Assembly (NCBI GenBank): GCA_001780775.1
Contig: MFIO01000003.1
Span: 1-46,471 of the forward strand
Length of the DNA: 46,471 nt
Reading direction: 5' to 3'
From: Candidatus Giovannonibacteria bacterium RIFCSPLOWO2_12_FULL_43_11c
Lineage (GTDB): Bacteria > Patescibacteriota > Minisyncoccia > JACPKW01 > UBA11713
Position 1 is the first letter of the stretch; each line of letters begins with the position of its first letter. Shown piece after piece: positions 1-9,385 of the stretch. A program made the position numbers and the translations under genes. A model generated the notes under the pieces. That model saw only the letters and a program-made list of their open reading frames with translations, had not been told where the DNA came from and ran no database searches.

Positions 1-361
1 CATAATAAGTCGTTCCCCTTATTCCTATATCTCCTACTTTAAGGTCTTCTTTTCCAAGAGCAGTAAGAAGAACACTGAGTTCATCGCCGTTGCTCCCTAT
101 GCCAAGGTTCCTATTAAACGTATGGCACCATTGCTGGCCACCTCCGCCGCCGGAAGTCGGTAGGCCGCGCAGAGAGCTATTAACATTATTAACAACTGTC
201 GCATCCGCACCGAATGACTGCAGTAGGGCTAGAATAGACTGAATTTGAGGCTCGGTAAGAGCCGCACTCGCGGTAAGCGGAGCCACTATTGAAGCCCCCG
301 CAACGAAGAAAACCGCGCTTATAAATAAAAATGAATATAGCCTTGTTTTTCTAATTATCAT
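1..361 (-). CDS. S-layer-like secreted protein, N-terminal part (cut by left edge)
   Basis: The frame opens with ATG at 361 and runs off the left edge, so about 120 residues are visible. The start encodes a signal peptide: a short basic stretch (MIIRKTRLYS), a hydrophobic core, and an Ala-rich cleavage region ending ASAALTE. It is followed by QIQSILALLQSFGADATVVN and VNSSLRG, nearly identical to residues 43-70 of the 1199-residue protein at 40467-44066. After a Gly-rich linker, the segment around NRNLGIGSNGDELSVLLTAL resembles a peptidoglycan-binding domain 1 repeat. The protein is probably exported and attached to the cell wall or S-layer. That role is inferred from the paralogue and domain order; the C-terminal part is outside the window. 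Confidence 0.75.
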   Translation of the reverse strand, partial: MIIRKTRLYSFLFISAVFFVAGASIVAPLTASAALTEPQIQSILALLQSFGADATVVNNVNSSLRGLPTSGGGGGQQWCHTFNRNLGIGSNGDELSVLLTALGKEDLKVGDIGIRGTTYY

Positions 362-438
362 ATTCAAAAGTCGCTAGTCTTATAATAGCTGTATTATAGC
401 ACTATAAATTGGGACACAAAGGAGAAAAAATAAAACAT

Positions 439-469
439 GACCCAGGACGTTCTTCGAACGTCCTGGGTC
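439..469 (-). terminator. Rho-independent terminator
   Basis: There is a perfect 14-bp stem (GACCCAGGACGTTC with its complement) and a 3-base loop. On the minus strand it is followed by a T-rich run (ATGTTTTATTTTTTC). It lies 24 bases downstream of the stop of the gene at 494-973 and ends that transcript before the S-layer-like gene. Confidence 0.85.
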
Positions 470-493
470 ATCTGCTTTTGATTTTAGGCCAAT

Positions 494-973
494 TTAGATT
501 TTCATTTCGTGCATACCCTCCCAATCGAGCAGATACATATGAATTTCTGCCTCGTAGTTTTTGCTCTTAAGATAATCAATGAGTACCTGCCGGGCTTTCA
601 AGAGTTCCTGTTGGAGAAAATAAATTTCCCCTTCAGAAGTTTCAAATTTTTTGGCATACTTGCCACAACTCACATGAACTCCGAGATTAACCCTGTGGCA
701 ATCGTGGAGCACCAGCAAATCAAGAATGTCATTGAGGGTCGATGTAAGTTCGCCATCATTCTGCGGGGAGGCAAGTTTTTTCGCTCCTCCAGCAAAATAA
801 TTCCTATCCGGGTTGCTATAACCCTCCTGGCGATAAAACTCTTCATAGTGCTCATTGCACCAACGACAGTCCAAACAGAATACATTGCATGCCTCTGACT
901 TGTAGTGTTCAGGCTCAACATGGAACTTGAGCACAGTAACCATCGGTAGAATTTCCAAACTAGCTCTTGTCAT
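494..973 (-). CDS. Hypothetical protein, Cys/His-containing
   Basis: I do not recognise a family. The product is about 159 residues and probably soluble, with no signal peptide or membrane segment. It contains several Cys and His residues (CNVFCLDCRWCNEHYEEF near the N-terminus, LVLHDCHRVNLGVHVSCG near the middle) that could bind a metal. The last third is helical and charged. The start is uncertain. An in-frame ATG at 991 has no ribosome site, but its own first codons form a GGAGG 11 bases before the ATG at 973, so 973 is preferred (165 residues if 991 is used). The gene is monocistronic, with a strong terminator at 439-469 and an AT-rich inverted repeat upstream. Confidence 0.6.
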   Translation of the reverse strand: MTRASLEILPMVTVLKFHVEPEHYKSEACNVFCLDCRWCNEHYEEFYRQEGYSNPDRNYFAGGAKKLASPQNDGELTSTLNDILDLLVLHDCHRVNLGVHVSCGKYAKKFETSEGEIYFLQQELLKARQVLIDYLKSKNYEAEIHMYLLDWEGMHEMKI

Positions 974-991
974 CTTTTTTACGTCCTCCAT

Positions 992-1032
992 AAAAAATTT
1001 CTATATAAATATAGCAGACAATGAAATTTTTT
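992..1032. terminator. AT-rich inverted repeat, possible bidirectional terminator
   Basis: AAAAAATTTC at 992-1001 pairs with GAAATTTTTT at 1023-1032, and a smaller CTATAT/ATATAG hairpin lies inside. It sits 8 bases past the rpoD stop and just before the start of the gene at 494-973. It may end the dnaG-rpoD transcript, but it has little GC and may instead be a leader structure. Confidence 0.35.
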
Positions 1033-1039
1033 GCAATAA

Positions 1040-2197
1040 CTAATACCCCTCCAATTTTTTAGCCTTGTCGTGATCGCGTATTTTCATCAAAGCTTTGGCC
1101 TCAATTTGCCGGATACGCTCGCGGGTGACGCCGAATTCCTTGCCGACTTCTTCTAAAGTATGCGAAATCCCGTCATCCAAACCAAAACGCAAGCGCAAAA
1201 TTTTCTGCTCCCTCGGAGCAAGATCGTTTAGAATCTCGTGAAACTGGTCCTTTAAGAGACGGCGTGCGGCTTCCTGCGACGGGGATAATATTTTTTCGTC
1301 TTCTATAAAATCTCCGAGTAAGGAATCTTCGTCATCTTCGCCGACTGGCTGTTCCAAGGATACGGTCTCCTGCGAAATTTTCTGAATGTGCCTTATTTTA
1401 TCAACCTCAATATTCATCTCGGAAGCAATCTCTTCTGCCAATGGTTCGCGACCCAAATCCTGCGTCAGCCTACGGACAACTTGCTGATATTTCGAGATAG
1501 TCTCAATCATGTGCACCGGGATACGAATGGTCCGCGCCTGATCAGCAAGCGCTCTTGTTATCGCCTGCCTGATCCACCAAGTGGCATAAGTTGAAAATTT
1601 AAATCCCTTTCTCCAATCGAATTTTTCAACGGCCCGGAAAAGCCCCAGATTTCCTTCTTGTATCAAATCAAGTAGCGTCAAATTCGGGGAGCGCCCGACA
1701 TATTTTTTAGCGATTGAGACCACTAAGCGCAAATTCGCCTTGGCAAGCTTATTTTTCGCTTCCTGGTCCCCTTTCTCTATTTTTCTCGCGAGCTCTTTTT
1801 CCTCATCCGCGCTGATAAGGGAAATTTTTCCAATCTCCCTCAAATACATCTGCACAGAATCCGTGCTGAACTCTACGGTCGCTTCCTCCTGCGCCTTCGC
1901 CCCTTTTTCTTTGACCTCCAATTTTTCTCCCTCTAAAACGTATATTCCAATCTCTTCCAATTTTCTATATAAATCATCGAGAAAAATAATATTATCCTCG
2001 ATATGCGGGAACAAATTCAAAATCTCCGAGTACGTTATAAAACCGCGCCCCTTGCCTTTTTCCAGAAGCCCTTCCACTTTCCCTTCCGCGAATTCTTCCG
2101 ATGCTTTTATGGCTCTTGGCTTCCTTGGAACTTTAGCTTTCTTTAGAGTTTTTCCGCCAGAGACGGACTTTATTTTTTTAATTTTGCCTCTTGCCAT
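1040..2197 (-). CDS. rpoD: RNA polymerase primary sigma factor (sigma-70)
   Basis: This is the housekeeping sigma factor that directs RNA polymerase to -35/-10 promoters. At 385 residues it has a basic N-terminal tail (about 1-35), a region 1.1-like helical domain (36-100), region 1.2 ([20 protein letters not shown]), and region 2 with the core-binding and -10 helices ([33 protein letters not shown]). Region 3 and a region 4 helix-turn-helix follow ([20 protein letters not shown]). The long non-conserved insert of E. coli sigma-70 is absent, as in most small sigma-A proteins. Its start lies 28 bp inside the end of dnaG, the classical primase-sigma arrangement, so translation is probably coupled. 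Confidence 0.97.
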   Translation of the reverse strand: MARGKIKKIKSVSGGKTLKKAKVPRKPRAIKASEEFAEGKVEGLLEKGKGRGFITYSEILNLFPHIEDNIIFLDDLYRKLEEIGIYVLEGEKLEVKEKGAKAQEEATVEFSTDSVQMYLREIGKISLISADEEKELARKIEKGDQEAKNKLAKANLRLVVSIAKKYVGRSPNLTLLDLIQEGNLGLFRAVEKFDWRKGFKFSTYATWWIRQAITRALADQARTIRIPVHMIETISKYQQVVRRLTQDLGREPLAEEIASEMNIEVDKIRHIQKISQETVSLEQPVGEDDEDSLLGDFIEDEKILSPSQEAARRLLKDQFHEILNDLAPREQKILRLRFGLDDGISHTLEEVGKEFGVTRERIRQIEAKALMKIRDHDKAKKLEGY

Positions 2198-3912
2198 AAA
2201 TAATTAAGTTTGCGAGACTCGTCTTGGAAATCTTTTAAATATTGGGCAAGTTTTTCGCCTTCTCCCGCGGCTTCTGTTTTTCTTATTTCTTCCGAAAGCG
2301 ATTCGAGTTTCGCCCTTACCACTTCTCTTTCGAGCTCTGAAACAAGACTTTTCACCTCCTCCTCCATGTTATCCGCGTCCCCGTATAACAACTCCGCTTC
2401 CAGCGAAAGTTTCGAGAGTTCCGTTTCAAAATCGCTGTTTCCCGCCAAGACCGATTCGAGCATAAGCGAATTCTCCTTTGAAAACAAGTTCTTCAAATTT
2501 TCTCCAACACCAAAAGGTAAGCCAGCTTTCCACTTTAACATACCTAAAATCCTTTCTTCAACTAGATGGCGGCGAGTTTTCGGATCGACATCAACAAACT
2601 TGACCTCCTTAGTAAAAGAATTGCCGCCTCTCCCCAAAACCGAAATCTTCTTAATCTCTTCCCATAGTGGCTCCTCTTTCAACTGTAAAACTTTTGAGGT
2701 TTCCTGAATCCAGTGCGCTTTTTCAATCTCGCTTGAGAACCGCGCGATATACGGGAGGACGGCCGTCCTTGCCTCCGTCCTTATTTTATGCAAATCTCCT
2801 CCAAATTTTTTCCCTAAATTGTCGAGAAAAAAAGCGATCACCGGCTTAGCATTTTTTATCGCACCCGTCCAAAGCACAGGATCCAAAGCCAAAGTCTCCG
2901 CGGGGTCCTTCCCTTCAGGAACATTAATAACATGGACCTCAAATCCAGAATCCAAAGCTAGCTCGTAAGCCCTCTTTGAAGCAGTCTCTCCGGCTTCATC
3001 ATTATCAAAAGCTAACAGTAACTTCGAAGCAAGGCGCTTTATCAAAAAAAGGTGGCTGGATCCAAGAGCCGTTCCGGAAGTCGCGACGGTATTTGTTATC
3101 CCGGCCTGGTGGGACATCAAAGCGTCCATTTGCCCCTCGACGACAATACAGGAATTTTCTTTTCTTGCATCATTTTTCGCGCGATCCCAGAGATAGAGAA
3201 TTTTTGATTTATCGTAGAGAACTGTGTTCGGCGTATTGATGTATTTCCCCTCGTTTGTTTCCTTATTGAATATACGCCCGGAAAAACCGACAACTCGTCC
3301 GGAGGTATCGGCTATCGGAAACATTATTCGCGACCTGAAGCGGTCATAGAATTTTGTTCTTGCGTCTGGATTTGAGCTCAAAATAGCAAGCCCGGCCTTC
3401 GCCGCTTCTTCCGGCTTATATCCCTTTTGCGACAAATGCTTCAAAAGATTTTCCCATCCGTCTGCGGCAAAGCCCAACCTGAAGTCTTTTATAGTTTCTT
3501 CTTTAAGCCCTCTTGAGTACAAATATTTATTGGCCTCACTATTCTCAAGAAGCTCTGAAGAAAAATATTTCGTCGCATCCTCAACGAGATTTAAAAGCCT
3601 TTTCCTTTCTCCGGAAATCCTAGGATCTTCCCGCTTCAAAACCACTCCCGCTCTTTGCGCGAGCATATCGAGCGCTTCGGGAAACTCAATCCCCTCTATC
3701 GTCATCACAAATCTAAATACATCCCCTCCGGCATTACATCCGAAACAGTGCCAAATCTCCCGCGCCGGAGAAACATAAAAGGACGGCGTCTTTTCATTAT
3801 GAAAGGGACAGACCGCCTTGAAATTAGCGCCTGCCTTGGAAAGCCGGATATATGAGCCGATCAAATCGACAATATCCACCCGTTTTTTTATCTCCTCGAT
3901 CGGGGATGACAT
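2170..3912 (-). CDS. dnaG: DNA primase
   Basis: The primase makes RNA primers for replication. Its 580 residues show the CHC2 zinc site (C35, H38, C56, C59; [15 protein letters not shown]), the primase catalytic core with [17 protein letters not shown], and a Toprim domain ([10 protein letters not shown], then [13 protein letters not shown] with the metal-binding acidic residues). A less conserved C-terminal helicase-binding region (about 440-580) follows. The start ATG overlaps the stop of the preceding VOC gene by one base (TAATG), and the 3' end overlaps rpoD, so the three genes form one translationally coupled unit. Confidence 0.97.
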   Translation of the reverse strand: MSSPIEEIKKRVDIVDLIGSYIRLSKAGANFKAVCPFHNEKTPSFYVSPAREIWHCFGCNAGGDVFRFVMTIEGIEFPEALDMLAQRAGVVLKREDPRISGERKRLLNLVEDATKYFSSELLENSEANKYLYSRGLKEETIKDFRLGFAADGWENLLKHLSQKGYKPEEAAKAGLAILSSNPDARTKFYDRFRSRIMFPIADTSGRVVGFSGRIFNKETNEGKYINTPNTVLYDKSKILYLWDRAKNDARKENSCIVVEGQMDALMSHQAGITNTVATSGTALGSSHLFLIKRLASKLLLAFDNDEAGETASKRAYELALDSGFEVHVINVPEGKDPAETLALDPVLWTGAIKNAKPVIAFFLDNLGKKFGGDLHKIRTEARTAVLPYIARFSSEIEKAHWIQETSKVLQLKEEPLWEEIKKISVLGRGGNSFTKEVKFVDVDPKTRRHLVEERILGMLKWKAGLPFGVGENLKNLFSKENSLMLESVLAGNSDFETELSKLSLEAELLYGDADNMEEEVKSLVSELEREVVRAKLESLSEEIRKTEAAGEGEKLAQYLKDFQDESRKLNYLWQEAKLKK

Positions 3913-4277
3913 TATTTAAAACAGACGGCTTCGATATTATTGCCGTCCGGATCCAAAACAAATGCTGCATAATAATCCGGGCTGTATTCTTCCCTGATTC
4001 CCGGCGCGCCATTATCTTTTCCTCCTGCCTCGAGCACGGCTTTATAAAATTCGTCAACCATGGATTTGTCTCCGACAAGTATTGCGGCATGCTCGCCTCC
4101 CAGATTCTCCTTTCTTTCAACGATCCAAAAATCTGGCATTCCCTTCACGCCAAATCCCGTCACCTTGTGTTGGGGCAAATCCATAACCACTTCATACCCA
4201 AGCGGTGCAAGGGCTTTCACATAAAAATCCTTGCTTTTCTCGTAATTCGAAACGTGTATGCTAACATGCGCGATCAT
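3912..4277 (-). CDS. VOC (glyoxalase/bleomycin-resistance/dioxygenase) family protein
   Basis: The 121-residue protein has the VOC beta-alpha-beta-beta-beta pattern: an N-terminal AHVSIHVSNYEKSKDFYVKA with a candidate metal His, and a C-terminal YYAAFVLDPDGNNIEAVCF with the characteristic DPDGN-IE motif. Members are metal-dependent lyases, dioxygenases or resistance proteins, and the substrate cannot be told from sequence. It lies between a nuclease gene (9-base gap upstream) and dnaG (1-base overlap), so it is transcribed with replication genes, although nothing ties it to replication. Confidence 0.88.
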   Translation of the reverse strand: MIAHVSIHVSNYEKSKDFYVKALAPLGYEVVMDLPQHKVTGFGVKGMPDFWIVERKENLGGEHAAILVGDKSMVDEFYKAVLEAGGKDNGAPGIREEYSPDYYAAFVLDPDGNNIEAVCFK

Positions 4278-4286
4278 ATAGCAAGA

Positions 4287-5051
4287 TTATACAACTTCCC
4301 CCTCGAATTCGCGAGTAGCCGCACGATACGCGCAGTAGTCGCACTCGGGAGAGGATTTTGGAATCTCTTTAGACGAAAGGCATGTGTGAATTTTGTTTAT
4401 AACGCCAGAAACCCAATCATCTTTGCCTTTATACGGGATTATTTTTATATCAAATTCCAATTTCCCGTCGAAGGCTTCTTTATCCGCGTCTCCATTTGCG
4501 TATACAAAATACCCAGTGTCTGAAACTTTAAAATTATTTTTGCGGAACAGCCACTGATACATTTCCATCTGCCACTTGTATCCGATCTGCCAATCCGCGT
4601 CCAAGCTGACTTCGCCATCCTTAGACGTTGCTTTGTAATCAACGATGCTCACTTCGCCTTTTGAATCGTGCCAAACATCGTCAATCGCGCCCGTTATGAT
4701 TAGATTTGTATCTTTATCGTGATACTGCATTCCTCCGCCTAAGGCATCGCGCCACTCATCTAATTTTTCGTGCGGAAAAGGAACTAAGTCTAATTTGTAT
4801 TTTTTCATCAAGGGATGCGCCGTCGCTTTCGCGCGGTGCATGTCGAATTCTTTTTTTAGCAATTTGTCTACTGCGGAATTTAGAGAAAACGGATACCCCG
4901 GCGGCTGGGCAACGCCCAAGCGGCGATCTAAATAAAAACATCTGGGACAATTTAGAAATAGGTCAATCTTTGATCTGGATATCTTAAAGGGAATATCTGA
5001 ATTCGGGTCATACAAATTCCTTTTCCGTTTCGCGTTATAGAATTTGGACAT
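4287..5051 (-). CDS. PD-(D/E)XK nuclease family protein
   Basis: The start was set at ATG 5051 (MSKFYNAKRKR). An upstream in-frame ATG at 5147 would add 32 residues lacking family character. The 254 residues contain an N-terminal SRSKIDLFLNCPRCFYLDRR and the catalytic core ITGAIDDVWHD...VSIVDYKAT, with acidic residues and a D-x-K typical of the RecB/Cas4/AddB nuclease fold. The C-terminus has SSPECDYCAYR. The CPRC and CDYC pairs at opposite ends are arranged as in Cas4/AddB iron-sulfur nucleases; a cluster here is inference. It is the first gene of the VOC-dnaG-rpoD operon, which suggests a DNA processing role. Confidence 0.8.
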   Translation of the reverse strand: MSKFYNAKRKRNLYDPNSDIPFKISRSKIDLFLNCPRCFYLDRRLGVAQPPGYPFSLNSAVDKLLKKEFDMHRAKATAHPLMKKYKLDLVPFPHEKLDEWRDALGGGMQYHDKDTNLIITGAIDDVWHDSKGEVSIVDYKATSKDGEVSLDADWQIGYKWQMEMYQWLFRKNNFKVSDTGYFVYANGDADKEAFDGKLEFDIKIIPYKGKDDWVSGVINKIHTCLSSKEIPKSSPECDYCAYRAATREFEGEVV

Positions 5052-5195
5052 TGTATTTAAAGTATATAATATAGATGTATGGTTAGCCATTCCATAGAAG
5101 ATGAGGGGAAAGACGACCGCTGGGGGCCTATCTTTACACGTAGCCATTATTACGGCGATATTGTCCGGAAGCTATTCGTCTCGGGAGACGCGATT

Positions 5196-5510
5196 ATGAT
5201 ATTGACTTATCCATTTTTTATGGACAGAATATTCTTTTCCACATCTATATCCATCTTTGTGATAGTGTCGGTGGGAGTCATTGCCGGATTTTTGAACCCG
5301 CGGCAGAAGTGGGCAAATATTTTGACGTTTATTATCTCCGTAGTAGCTCTGTCGGTTTTTGAATACCATGCCGTAACGGCACTCTCCGGAGAAAATAAAA
5401 ACTCATTCGATTTATTTTTCTGGATTAACCAGATACTCGCGATAATTTTTTTCTTTGCTTTATATTACAGCGCCAAAACAATTCGCGGATTTTATACTAA
5501 TAAAACTTAA
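5196..5510 (+). CDS. Small membrane protein, unknown function
   Basis: The product is about 104 residues with three hydrophobic segments: ISIFVIVSVGVIAGFL, ILTFIISVVALSVFEY and INQILAIIFFFALYYSA. It is an integral membrane protein with no recognised motif. ATG 5196 was chosen because GGGAG lies 8 bases upstream. The same frame is open back to ATG 5079, but that extension is hydrophilic and would overlap the upstream region of the nuclease gene. The gene is divergent from the nuclease operon and overlaps the stop of the ABC exporter by 4 bp, tail to tail. Confidence 0.6.
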   Translation: MILTYPFFMDRIFFSTSISIFVIVSVGVIAGFLNPRQKWANILTFIISVVALSVFEYHAVTALSGENKNSFDLFFWINQILAIIFFFALYYSAKTIRGFYTNKT

Positions 5511-7267
5511 GCCGCCGCGAATCCTCCTGCCTGTATTTCCCAAAGCCGTTGATAAGTTCCTTTCTGCGTTTTGAGCAATTCTTCGTGCTTTCCTTCTTCG
5601 ATAATTTTTCCTTCGTCAATAATAACAATCCTATCCATCTGCGTAATCGTGGATAGACGATGCGCAATAACAATTGTTGTGCGGTTTTGCATTAATTTTT
5701 TAAGCGAATCTTGAATAAACATTTCGCTTTCGCTGTCTAAAGACGAGGTCGCCTCGTCCAAAACAAGTATCGGGGAGTTTTTGAGAATCGCCCGGGCGAT
5801 TGCCACACGCTGGCGTTCGCCGCCGGAAAGCTTGATTCCGCGCTCCCCGACCAATGTATCGTAGCCGAGACGGAATGAAGAAATAAATTCATGCGCGTGG
5901 GCCGCCTTGGCGGCCGCAATTACTTCTTCATTGTCAGCCGTAGGCTTCGCATATCGTATATTTTCCATCAAACTCCTGTGAAATAGAATTGGGTCCTGAG
6001 GAACGAGTGCGATACTATCCCTCAATGAATCCTGCGTTACTTCGGCAACATCTTGCCCGTCTATTAAAATTTTTCCGCTACGGATGTCGTAGAAGCGAAA
6101 AAGAAGCTTCGTTATGGTCGATTTTCCTCCGCCCGAAGGACCTATCAGAGCAACCCGCTCTCCCGGCTTGATTTTCAGACTAAAGTTTTCGAGTATTGCT
6201 CCTTCCTCGTGATATCCAAAAGAAACATTCTCAAAATTGATTTCCCCATTTTTCATTTCAAACGTCTTTGCTCCCGATACATCAGCAATTCCGTGCGGCA
6301 GTAGTAAAAGTTCCGTCATCTCGTTTGCGTCCGCGAGCGCTTCGTAAATATTGCGGATATTCCGGCCCGTGCTCCAGAGCTTATCGAATATGCGCAATAA
6401 ATACATCTGCAAAAGCGCAACATCGCCAACCATAATGGTTCCGCGGCTCCACATGATTACCGCGAAATACATAACAAGAAATTCCGCAATGATCATGAAA
6501 ATGCTTTGTATTATATCTCCTACGGTTCCTATATCCCAACTCTTTTTTCTTGCCTTAAATTGCTCGTCAATAACTTTTGCAAAACGTTCGTACTCAAAAG
6601 GGTATCGGGCAAAAGATTTTATATTTACATTATTCGTAATAGTGTCGGCAAGCTGGCCTGTTGTCTTGGTATCCACTTCTGCGCGGTGTATGTCATACGG
6701 CAACCTGAATCGAGAAAAGATAAACACGTACAATAAAACTGCAACACACCACGCCGTCATAATTAATCCAAAAATTCGATACTGCCAGAGGAGGACAAAA
6801 AGAATCATAGCGGTATCCAAAAATGATCTGCCTAAATCAAAAACTAATTGATCTGTGATTTGCTCAAACGCGCGCTCGAAACGCTTTACTTTCGTAACTA
6901 AACTCCCAACAAAATTTGAAGTGAAAAAACCATATGAATGCTTCTGTAAATACTGGTAGCAAGTGTTCATCAGATCTCCCATAACTCTCGCTTGGAAAAA
7001 ATTATTGACGAAATTCATGATTCGCCAAAATAGAATTCTCGTGATATTAGCTATTAAGACAAGAACAACCACATGTATAGCCGGCGAAAGATTATCTTGA
7101 GTACTCGAAGAAGTGAGCAAATTAATCAGGTCTCGGTACAAAAGCGGGATATACGTTTGAATAAACGTCACGACAAGAATGCTGGCGATAAGTACTATTA
7201 CCTGCCAGCTGTATTTGCGGCTATGCCGCCAAAATATTTTCAGCGTTTCTTTCGTGAGCTTATACAT
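5507..7267 (-). CDS. ABC exporter, fused permease and ATPase
   Basis: This 586-residue half-transporter of the MsbA/multidrug type probably works as a homodimer in the membrane. An N-terminal six-helix domain spans about 1-320. The ATPase has Walker A (GPSGGGKST, 376-384), Q-loop (LVPQDPILF), signature LSGGERQR, Walker B (ILVLDEATSSLD) and switch His (IVIAHRLSTI). The substrate is not predictable. It starts 9 bases after the stop of the copper-type P-ATPase gene, so it may be the last gene of that operon and export a metal conjugate, lipid or peptide; this is inference from position only. Confidence 0.93.
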   Translation of the reverse strand: MYKLTKETLKIFWRHSRKYSWQVIVLIASILVVTFIQTYIPLLYRDLINLLTSSSTQDNLSPAIHVVVLVLIANITRILFWRIMNFVNNFFQARVMGDLMNTCYQYLQKHSYGFFTSNFVGSLVTKVKRFERAFEQITDQLVFDLGRSFLDTAMILFVLLWQYRIFGLIMTAWCVAVLLYVFIFSRFRLPYDIHRAEVDTKTTGQLADTITNNVNIKSFARYPFEYERFAKVIDEQFKARKKSWDIGTVGDIIQSIFMIIAEFLVMYFAVIMWSRGTIMVGDVALLQMYLLRIFDKLWSTGRNIRNIYEALADANEMTELLLLPHGIADVSGAKTFEMKNGEINFENVSFGYHEEGAILENFSLKIKPGERVALIGPSGGGKSTITKLLFRFYDIRSGKILIDGQDVAEVTQDSLRDSIALVPQDPILFHRSLMENIRYAKPTADNEEVIAAAKAAHAHEFISSFRLGYDTLVGERGIKLSGGERQRVAIARAILKNSPILVLDEATSSLDSESEMFIQDSLKKLMQNRTTIVIAHRLSTITQMDRIVIIDEGKIIEEGKHEELLKTQKGTYQRLWEIQAGGFAAA

Positions 7268-7276
7268 ATATAAACC

Positions 7277-9385
7277 TTACAGGGTTTTATGGCGTAAAAG
7301 CATCGCGTTAAAAGCCACAATCACGGTTGAAAGAGACATCAAAACCGCCGCGAACGCGGGTTCGAGAAATATTCCTTTGAACGCCAATGCCCCGGCCGCG
7401 AGCGGAATCGCGACGATGTTGTATCCCGTCGCCCAAAACAAATTTTGAATCATCTTTGTATATGTTAATTTAGATAAACGAATAATTTTTGCGATATCGC
7501 GCGGGTCATTACGCACCAAAATTATTCCGGCCGATTCAATCGCAACATTCGTGCCAGCACCAATGGCAATGCCAAGATCAGCTTGAGTGAGCGCCGGGGC
7601 GTCATTCACTCCATCTCCGACCATCGCCACTTTTTGCCCCTTCAATTGCAAAAATTTAACTTTTTCCGATTTCTCTCCAGGGAGAACTTTCGCAAAATAT
7701 TCATCAATGCCAAGCTCTTGGGCCACCCATTTTGCCACGTCTTCCGTATCTCCGGTAATCATGGCTGTTTTAACGCCCATGTCGCGGAGAGTCTTAATTG
7801 CTTCGCGCGATTCCTCGCGGATAACGTCAGTAAGCGCAATTATCCCGAGTATTTTGCCGCCATTAATCACAACATTTATATTTTTACCCTGTCCTGCAAG
7901 CGTGCCAGTTTCCGTTTTTATCCTGCTTGAAAACACCAGGCCGCGATCTTCCGCAAGCGATAAACTGCCGACAAATACTTCCGCTCCGCTTATTTCCGCC
8001 CTGACGCCCTTTCCCGGGATTCTCTGAAAATTTTTTGCTTCCGGAATTTCAATTCCTTTCTTTTTTGCCTCTAAAATCATTGCCTTCGCGAGCGGATGCT
8101 CGGAATGGCTGTTCGCGGAAGCGGCGTACTGAAGAACTTCAAGCTCATTTCCTTCGGTCTCCGGAATAATTTTATCGATCCCGAATTCTCCGCGGGTGAG
8201 CGTCCCTGTTTTATCAAAAAGAACCACATTGATATTTCGCGCCGCCTCAAGAGCAAGCCTCTGCTTTATAAGAAAACCGTTCCGCGCGGCTTTTGTTGTT
8301 GAGATAGACGCGATAAGCGGGATTGCCAGCCCCAGGGCATGCGGACAAGCAATAACAAGAACCGCCACCATGCGCTTTATGGCGAACGCTGGGTCAGCGA
8401 ACGCAAGCCAAGTCGCGAAAGTAATTCCACCAGTTACTACCGCGATAATGGTTAAATAGTAAGCGGCGCGATCCGAGAGCATCTGAAGGCGCGATTTGGA
8501 ACTTTGCGCCTCGGCTACAAGCCGCATGACACCAGCCAAAAAAGTTTCATCGCCTATTTTCGCAACTGTGATTTTTAAAGACCCGTCGCCATTGGTCGTG
8601 CCGGCGATGACCGCGCCACCCTCTTTTTTCGGCACTGGCTTTGATTCTCCCGTAGCGACGGATTCATTGACGTCCGATATTCCTTCTTTTACGATTCCGT
8701 CTGCCGGAATCCTGCCACCCGGCCGGACAAGCACAACATCATCTTTCTTTAATTCAGAGAGTGGAATGATCTCTGATTTTCCGCCTCTAATTACCTCCGC
8801 CTCATCCGGCAATAATTTCGAGAGTTCTTTGAGAGCGCTTTGCGCGCCGGAGACGGCGCGCATCTCAAGCCAGTGGCCGAGAAGCATGATTGTAATCAAT
8901 GTCGCAAGCTCCCAGAAAAGCGTGTCCGCTTGTCCAAGAAAAGTTACCGCGACGCTATAGAAATACGCGACCGAGATCGCAAGTGCGATTAAAGTCATCA
9001 TACCCGGAAGCCTGGCTTTAAGTTCGCGATAAGCGGAAGTGATAAATACCCAGCCGCCGTAGAAAAAAATAATCGAAGCAAATGCGAATGACAGATACGC
9101 GGAGCCCGGAAACGCCAGAGCTTGATAGTGGAGAAGATTTTGCGCGATGTCGGAATACGCGACTATTGGGATGGACAAAATAAAGCTCACCCAAAACTTC
9201 GCTTTGAAGATATTCGTGGAATGTCCGGCGTGTTTATTGTGCTCATCGTGGCTTGATTCTTTCGCTACTTTTTGTTTCGCCGGCACTAAATTCATACCGC
9301 ATTCCGAACACATGCCTGGCTTATCCTGCGTGATTTCCGGATGCATTGGGCAGGTGTATATTTTTTCTGAATTGCTGTGGTTCAT
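7277..9385 (-). CDS. copB: Heavy-metal P1B-type ATPase, CopB-like (CPH)
   Basis: This ATP-driven membrane pump has 702 residues. It begins with a heavy-metal-binding domain (YTCPMHPE at 10-17, MCSECGM at 25-31), followed by a His-rich stretch (HDEHNKHAGH). The core has the TGES actuator loop, the transmembrane metal motif CPH at 347-349 (ACPHALGLAIP), the phosphorylated Asp391 in DKTGTLT, and the hinge GDGVNDAP. CPH rather than CPC marks the CopB/P1B-3 group, linked to copper or silver export in characterised members. The N-terminal ATG overlaps the stop of the flavoprotein gene (ATGA). YHS, CcdA-like and other Cys/His proteins upstream support a copper role. Confidence 0.93.
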   Translation of the reverse strand: MNHSNSEKIYTCPMHPEITQDKPGMCSECGMNLVPAKQKVAKESSHDEHNKHAGHSTNIFKAKFWVSFILSIPIVAYSDIAQNLLHYQALAFPGSAYLSFAFASIIFFYGGWVFITSAYRELKARLPGMMTLIALAISVAYFYSVAVTFLGQADTLFWELATLITIMLLGHWLEMRAVSGAQSALKELSKLLPDEAEVIRGGKSEIIPLSELKKDDVVLVRPGGRIPADGIVKEGISDVNESVATGESKPVPKKEGGAVIAGTTNGDGSLKITVAKIGDETFLAGVMRLVAEAQSSKSRLQMLSDRAAYYLTIIAVVTGGITFATWLAFADPAFAIKRMVAVLVIACPHALGLAIPLIASISTTKAARNGFLIKQRLALEAARNINVVLFDKTGTLTRGEFGIDKIIPETEGNELEVLQYAASANSHSEHPLAKAMILEAKKKGIEIPEAKNFQRIPGKGVRAEISGAEVFVGSLSLAEDRGLVFSSRIKTETGTLAGQGKNINVVINGGKILGIIALTDVIREESREAIKTLRDMGVKTAMITGDTEDVAKWVAQELGIDEYFAKVLPGEKSEKVKFLQLKGQKVAMVGDGVNDAPALTQADLGIAIGAGTNVAIESAGIILVRNDPRDIAKIIRLSKLTYTKMIQNLFWATGYNIVAIPLAAGALAFKGIFLEPAFAAVLMSLSTVIVAFNAMLLRHKTL

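Noticed and set aside
5052-5147. Longer N-terminus of the PD-(D/E)XK nuclease
   Set aside because: The added 32 residues lack family features and cover the AT-rich region that likely holds the promoter.
5079-5195. Longer N-terminus of the small membrane protein
   Set aside because: The extra residues are hydrophilic and unlike a membrane protein start, while ATG 5196 has GGGAG at a good distance.
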